A stretch of DNA of 64,000 bases from Aplysia californica. Lineage: Eukaryota; Mollusca; Gastropoda; Aplysiida; Aplysiidae. The stretch covers positions 202,562 through 266,561 of the forward strand of contig NW_004798077.1 of assembly GCF_000002075.1 (NCBI RefSeq). Direction: 5' to 3'. Position numbers and translations under genes: made by a program. Below are positions 59,030 through 64,000 of this stretch, one piece after another (within the stretch, counting starts at the first letter, position 1; each line of letters begins with the position of its first letter). A model generated the notes under the pieces. It saw only the letters and a list, made by a program, of their open reading frames with translations. It ran no database searches and had not been told where the DNA came from.

Positions 59030-60310
59030 ATGTGTAAGGATTTTCTTTATAAAAGGACATTTCAGGTTAAAATTGCAGGCGTATTATCTGAAATAAAAAG
59101 TCAGGAAAACGGAACACCTCAAGGGGCAGTAATCTCTCCACACTTTTTTAAGTATTGATAAATAGCAATAGAAGAAAAATATCGCAGGATAAGCAGTGGA
59201 AAATTTGCAGATGACACTGCATTGTGGATAAAAGCAAACATACCCCTGACAGGGAGCCAAAAGAATGAAACTTTAATTTAAAAAGCTATTGAAAATCCAA
59301 GAAATGTCCTCAATCTTGGATTTAAAGTATATGTAAATAAAAGCCAATCTTTTTTAACCAGAAACTATGCCCAGATCTGCTGATAAAAGGAACAAATGTC
59401 CATACTACAAAATTAGTAAAATATCTAGGATAAATTCCTTCATTTTAAGGAGCATATAGTTGAAAAATAGGAGAAAGGAATCAACATCCTTAATATTTTG
59501 AAACAGACAGCAGGAAAAAAACTGGGGGATAAATTCGAAAATAAAAATTTGATACTGGACAGACTTGCCTATGGATGGGAAGACAAGAAAATTAAGTCAA
59601 ACTCTGGCATAGAATAAATTATAATAAAGACAATAACGCTAGGAATGTCTACAGAGACCGAATAATCGAGATCGCAAACAAACATCTCAAAACCAAGCAC
59701 GGCATTGTGGAAAGCGCGCAAGCGATTATGGGAACTTTGAAAGTTTGGACAAATCTGTCCACCACACTGAAACAAAAACTGCCCTTATGGAAATATTGTG
59801 ACATTAATGTGAACCTAACACTAAACAACAAAGGGAAAAAGAGAGAAGACAAATAGGCATTCATGCAAAATATTACATTTTAACATATTCATGACTTATA
59901 CAGTAACAATACCCAGTATTTCACTGATGGATCCAAGGAGGATGAACGTACTGGGTCAGGATTCTATGCTAAAAAACAAAATATTCGGTCGTATTCATGA
60001 ATAACAGATTATACTTCTATTCTTACTGCTGAACTGATAACAATGAAACAGGCGTGCAGTACAGAGTTGGACAAGGATATTCTTCTACTCGCTGATTCTC
60101 TCTCGGCAGCCCAATCACGTGGAACCTTAAAGAAATCACACTAGATTTGACATTCTCCAGGACATAATTGAATTACACGAACTAACTAACGGGAAAGGGG
60201 TTACCATTATTTGGATATCATCACATTGCGGAATAGATGGAAATGAGAGAGCCGACGAGCGTGCAAACAAAGGAAGAATACATAGGAAAGAATATTAATA
60301 AATACAAAAC
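59030..60310 (+). pseudogene. Broken LINE (I/nimbus-like): reverse transcriptase and RNase H fragment
   Basis: RT motif ENGTPQGAVISPH at about 59105-59143, catalytic FADDTALW at 59204-59227, then RNase H motifs TQYFTDGSKEDE (about 59912), LLADSLSAAQS (60085), and IIWISSHCGIDGNERADE (60208-60260). RNase H after RT places it near the I clade of non-LTR elements. The endonuclease and the 5' RT are missing. Several in-frame stops and frame changes lie between the motifs, so it is inactive. Confidence 0.75.
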
Positions 60311-60778
60311 TGGGACCCCTCGAAATACAAAATTCTTTACATCATAGAGTAAAAGAAAACTGCAAGGACAAACTCAAAGACAGGGACATTGTACCAAACA
60401 TGAAAACTATAGTACCGTGTGGAGAGGGTCAAAATTTGATTACAAAACTCATATTATATTCATGTGGTGCGGTCAGCATCACTCCCTCCTCCCCCCCCCC
60501 CCAACCCACTTTCCTCCAGCCTCTGGTGGTGAGACAAGGGCCACGTTCTGGCTGTACCAATTGCAAAAAAACCACACCTACTCGCGGTCAGAAAGGCTGT
60601 ATAGCCGGGTCTTTCGTCGAGAATATGAAGTGGATTTGTTCGAGATTCGAGTGTTGCGTGTTCGAGAACTCCGTGAAATCAACACAAAGAAAACATTGGG
60701 ACTGAAACGGGACCGAGCATTGTGTTGGCGATACCCGAGAATTCGTGATTGTTGGGTTCGAGATTCGTGGACCTTACT

Positions 60779-60780
<2 letters not shown>
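60310..60780. other. Unassigned sequence between two LINE fragments
   Basis: An open stretch at 60417-60780 (…YSRVFRREYEVDLFEIRVLR…) is not recognised; poly-C at about 60490-60501. Confidence 0.35.
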
Positions 60781-60849
<69 letters not shown>

Positions 60850-60850
60850 G
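60781..60850. repeat. (ATT)n microsatellite
   Basis: About 23 units at the 5' edge of the second LINE fragment. Confidence 0.97.
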
Positions 60851-60904
60851 TCATTATTATTATTAATGCTATTGTTATTACTGTTACTACTGTTGTCATC
60901 ATTA

Positions 60905-61990
60905 TCACCCCAAAACTATCGTACTATTAGCCTGATAAGCCATCCTAGTAAAGTTATGCTTAAAGTCATTCTCAATAGACTGAAGTCATTCTCAATAAAC
61001 TGAAGTCATTCTCAATAGACTGAAGCCACAAGCAGAGAAAATCATAGCAGAAGAACAGGCAGGCTTCAGGACAGGGCGCAGCACAACTGAACAAATACCT
61101 GAGAATCATCATGGAAAAGTACCTCCAACACCAATATGAGCTTCACCACGTATTTGTGGACTTCAAAAAAGCTTTGGACAGAGTATGGCAGGAAGCTTTG
61201 TGGGCAACCATCAACTTATCCTCAACGCCCACCTGATCAAAGCCATAGAAAAGTTATACAACAATTTCAAAGCTACAAGGGCAGTATTTTTCAACAACAA
61301 CACTGGGGAATAGTTCGGAACAACACTGGGAGAACGTCAGGGTTGTCGCTCTTTTCAGAATTTTCTGGGAGAGGATCAAGACAGATGCACTTAAAGATCA
61401 CGAAGGAACAATCAGCATTGGGGGCAGAACGATTAATAACTTACATTTTGCAGACGACATAGACAGCCTTGCGGGACAACAGCAAGAATTAGTCAGCTCA
61501 GTAGACCGCCTTGAAAAGACCTCCACAGCCTACAGCATGGACATCAGCGCTGAGAAGACCAAACTGATGTCTAAAAACAACAAGAACATCACAATGGACA
61601 TCCAGGTCAACAACCAGAGACTTGAGACCCTACGCAGCTTCAAATACCTGCGTGCAACAGTGACAGACGAAGGATCAAAACCAGAAATACTCTCCAGAAT
61701 AGAGAAAACTTCCGTAGCAATGACCAAGTTGAAAACCATCTGGAACGACAGAAATATCACCATCAGATCTAAGATCAGACTCTTGCGTTCCCTGGTCATG
61801 TCAGTATTTTTGTCTGCGTGCGAAACCTGGACTTTGAATGCAGACCTTGAACGAGGGATTAAAGCTGTGGAGGTGAGATGCTTACGAAAAATCCTCAGTA
61901 TCTCATACAAAGATCACATCACAAACGATGAAGACAAACAACGGATCAAAAATGAAATTGGACCATACGCCGACTTTCTCACGTTCGTGG
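60905..61990 (+). pseudogene. Broken LINE: RT domain of a second non-LTR family (RTE/CR1-like group)
   Basis: In order: PQNYRTISLISHPSKVMLKV (60908), EEQAGFRTGRSTTEQ (about 61045), HHVFVDFKKAFDRVW (61140), LHFADDIDSLAGQQQELVSS (61440), YSMDISAEKTKLM (61533), FKYLRATVTDEGSKPEILSR (61640), SACETWTLNADLERGIKAVE, ISYKDHITN (61900). FADDID is the catalytic motif. A 20-bp piece is triplicated at 60963-61025 and the frame changes at least twice before 61537. The 3' end is replaced by (CA)n. Clade is not certain. Confidence 0.78.
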
Positions 61991-62032
61991 TTTTTGTAGA
62001 ACTGTCAGCTGAGATCACATCGCCCCCGCCCC

Positions 62033-62035
<3 letters not shown>

Positions 62036-62099
<64 letters not shown>

Positions 62100-62150
62100 A
62101 CGCACACACACACACACACACACACTCGCACACATACACACTGTACACAC
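62036..62150. repeat. (CA)n microsatellite
   Basis: About 50 units with ACGCAC and TACACA interruptions. Confidence 0.97.
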
Positions 62151-62529
62151 CTTTCACCAAATATAAAACGGAAATGTCAGATCGTTTGTCATCTAATAGA
62201 TTTTAAAAATAATACTTAAAAACTTTAAACTATTGAAACTGAAAACTGACTGTTAGCATTGCTGCCTCTACTTAACATTTCACCAACTTTTTGAATTCAC
62301 GGAGATCTTTAAAAATCGCGAAATCTTGAAATCAAGAAGCGTGATTCTAATTAAAGAACGATATACATAGATCTACACCGTGTCCAACACACCAAGCGCC
62401 TGGAAACTACACACGAATACCTGAATACCCTTTTGTTTAATTAAAGAAAGAAATTGTTCATCAATTGTAGCTGTTGTTACACCCCATTCAACAGAATTCA
62501 AGTCATAACTTAGGGGGGCGGGCTCCCAA

Positions 62530-62712
62530 CTCTGCGTGTGTGGGCGGTTGGCGGGTGCTCTGCTGTGGTTTGCTCTTCTTTATTCCTATCAAACATCTAT
62601 CGTCCTCTATCTTCTCCTTCTTTTTTGTGTTTGTTACTCCCTTGTAACACCTCTAGATCTAATCGTCGGCACTGATATCACCTAAATGTGCTGAAAGTGC
62701 TGTAAAACTTTT
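62530..62712 (+). mobile_element. SINE A copy
   Basis: GGCGGTTGGCGGGTGCTCTG to GTGCTGAAAGTGCTGTAAAA; tail hairpin partly decayed. Confidence 0.75.
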
Positions 62713-62743
62713 GCTCTAAAATACAACATCCTAGCACAAAGAC

Positions 62744-63370
62744 CAAGTAGTAGAGAATCTTTGGCTGAACTGATCGTGTATATATACACGACCAGCGGTT
62801 GAGCCAAAGATTTTCTACTACTATATACACGACCAGCGGTTGAGCCAAAGATTTTCTACTACTATATACACGACCAGCGGTTCAGCCAAAGATTTTCTAC
62901 TACTATATACACGACCGGTTCAGCCAAAGATTTTCTACTACTATATACACGATCAGTTTAGCCAAAGATTTTCTACTACTATATACACGATCACTTCGGC
63001 CAAAGATTTTCTACTACTATATACACGATCAGTTTAGCCAAAGATTTTCTACTACTATATACACGATCACTTCGGCCAAAGATTTTCTACTACTATATAC
63101 ACGATCAGTTTAGCCAAAGATTTTTTATGGCTGAACCGCTAGTCGTGTATATAGTAGAGAATCTTTGGCTCAACCGCTGATTGTGTATATAGTAGATAAT
63201 CTTTGGCTCAACCGCTGATTGTGTATATAGTAGAGAATCTTTGGCTCAACCGCTGATCGTGTATATAGTAGTAGAGAATCTTTGGCTCAACCACTGATTG
63301 TGTATATAGTAGAGAATCTTTGGCTCAACCGCTGATCGTGTATATAGTAGTAAAAAATCTTGGGCAGGGT
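62744..63370. repeat. Inverted minisatellite array (hairpin-forming)
   Basis: Unit of ~41 bp, TATACACGAYCAG-TNAGCCAAAGATTTTCTACTACTA. One unit reversed at 62747-62780, eight or nine forward at 62783-63124, then five or six reversed at 63128-63365. Orientation switches occur at a GTGTATATATACAC palindrome and at about 63125. Confidence 0.9.
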
Positions 63371-64000
63371 ATAGGCCACATACAAGCTCCTTCCATTTAT
63401 CTCTGTCCTGAGCTATCCTTCCAAGCTCGTTCCAAGTGAGCTTCATTTCTCTCATGTCCCTGTGTATATTATATTATAGTAGATCTAGTAGTAGACAATC
63501 TTTGGCTGAACCGCTTGGCTAGCGACGCTCCCTCCACCAGTACCAGTGAGAGGTTATGTAGGCCTACGGCAATGGGTTTAACGCCCCTTTCAACTCTATT
63601 AGGTTATTTGGGATGCAGTGCCTCCGGATCTATCATCTCCGATAGGACAGAGCCTTGACAACTCCACAAAACGAGTTCAAAAACGAAGCGCGGTCAAAAA
63701 TTCGTGACCCTTATTCTTATCGTCAAATATTTCCTCAACTATCGAACATAGATCTAACCCACAGAATTCTACACTATATACACGATCAGTTCACCTAAAG
63801 TGTAGAATTTTGTGATCTAACCCTCTCCAGCTTTTGCACAGTGACTTGTATCAATTTGTCTAAACAGATCAATATTTTTGTAAAAACCCGTTAAAGCTCT
63901 ATTCTAGAAAATTGCTTAATAAATACTAATAAAAAATCCCAGTGGGTGGTTTCTATTGATTTTAAAAGGTTTAAAAGCAAGTCCGTCCTTTTTTTGTTAT
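63371..64000. other. Window end: SINE fragment and unassigned DNA
   Basis: 63560-63665 repeats the GGGTTTAACGCCCCTTTCAA / TCTCCGATAGGACAGAGCC block seen at 23240. 63756-63815 has an ACAGAATTCTACA / TGTAGAATTTTGTG inverted pair like that in the foldback element at 33628-33674. A single reversed array unit is at 63487-63516. Confidence 0.5.

Overview
This is a eukaryotic (animal) window. It has spliced protein-coding genes with GT-AG introns, dense SINEs, MITEs and LINE fragments, and very many mini- and microsatellites. The protein relationships, a secreted C-type-lectin plus EGF gene and the SINE types suggest a mollusc, probably a gastropod. That is an inference; no species-diagnostic sequence was recognised.

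Three host genes are supported exon by exon. (1) Minus strand, 28609 to 69: a complete ribose-phosphate pyrophosphokinase (PRPS) gene. Seven coding exons add up to 318 residues, the same length as human PRPS1. It has two alternative last exons of identical length (9106-9198 and 69-161). (2) Plus strand, 33380-42200: a complete six-exon UBE2K-type ubiquitin-conjugating enzyme of 199 residues with catalytic Cys92 and a C-terminal UBA domain. PRPS and UBE2K are head to head, 4.8 kb apart. (3) Plus strand, 49751 onward: a secreted protein in which a signal peptide and one C-type lectin domain (exon 1) are spliced over a 3.6-kb intron to tandem MEGF/Draper-like EGF repeats (53951-54533). The gene appears to continue beyond the last recognised exon.

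Between and inside these genes the DNA is mostly repeats. A short dispersed SINE-like family (SINE A) occurs at least 13 times. It shares a 3' hairpin tail with a tRNA-headed SINE (SINE D) and a third family (SINE C). A second tRNA-derived SINE (SINE B) ends in ATT repeats. A ~430-bp MITE family (M1) has 35-bp inverted repeats. Other inverted-repeat elements (M2, M3, a pogo-like MITE) and a palindrome-rich foldback-like element in UBE2K intron 1 are also present. 57.9-62 kb holds a Helitron-like remnant and two different broken LINEs. A 100-N assembly gap lies at 55325-55424.

The most interesting points are: the duplicated last exon of PRPS, which swaps residues beside the known allosteric-site residues; a 5' splice site amplified about 14 times by an 18-bp minisatellite at the end of the lectin gene's EGF exon; CRE sites amplified by a minisatellite upstream of the same gene; one MITE that has grown two independent ~1-kb minisatellites; and SINE tails whose hairpin stem is kept by paired (compensatory) changes. 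No CRISPR arrays, operons or bacterial features are present.
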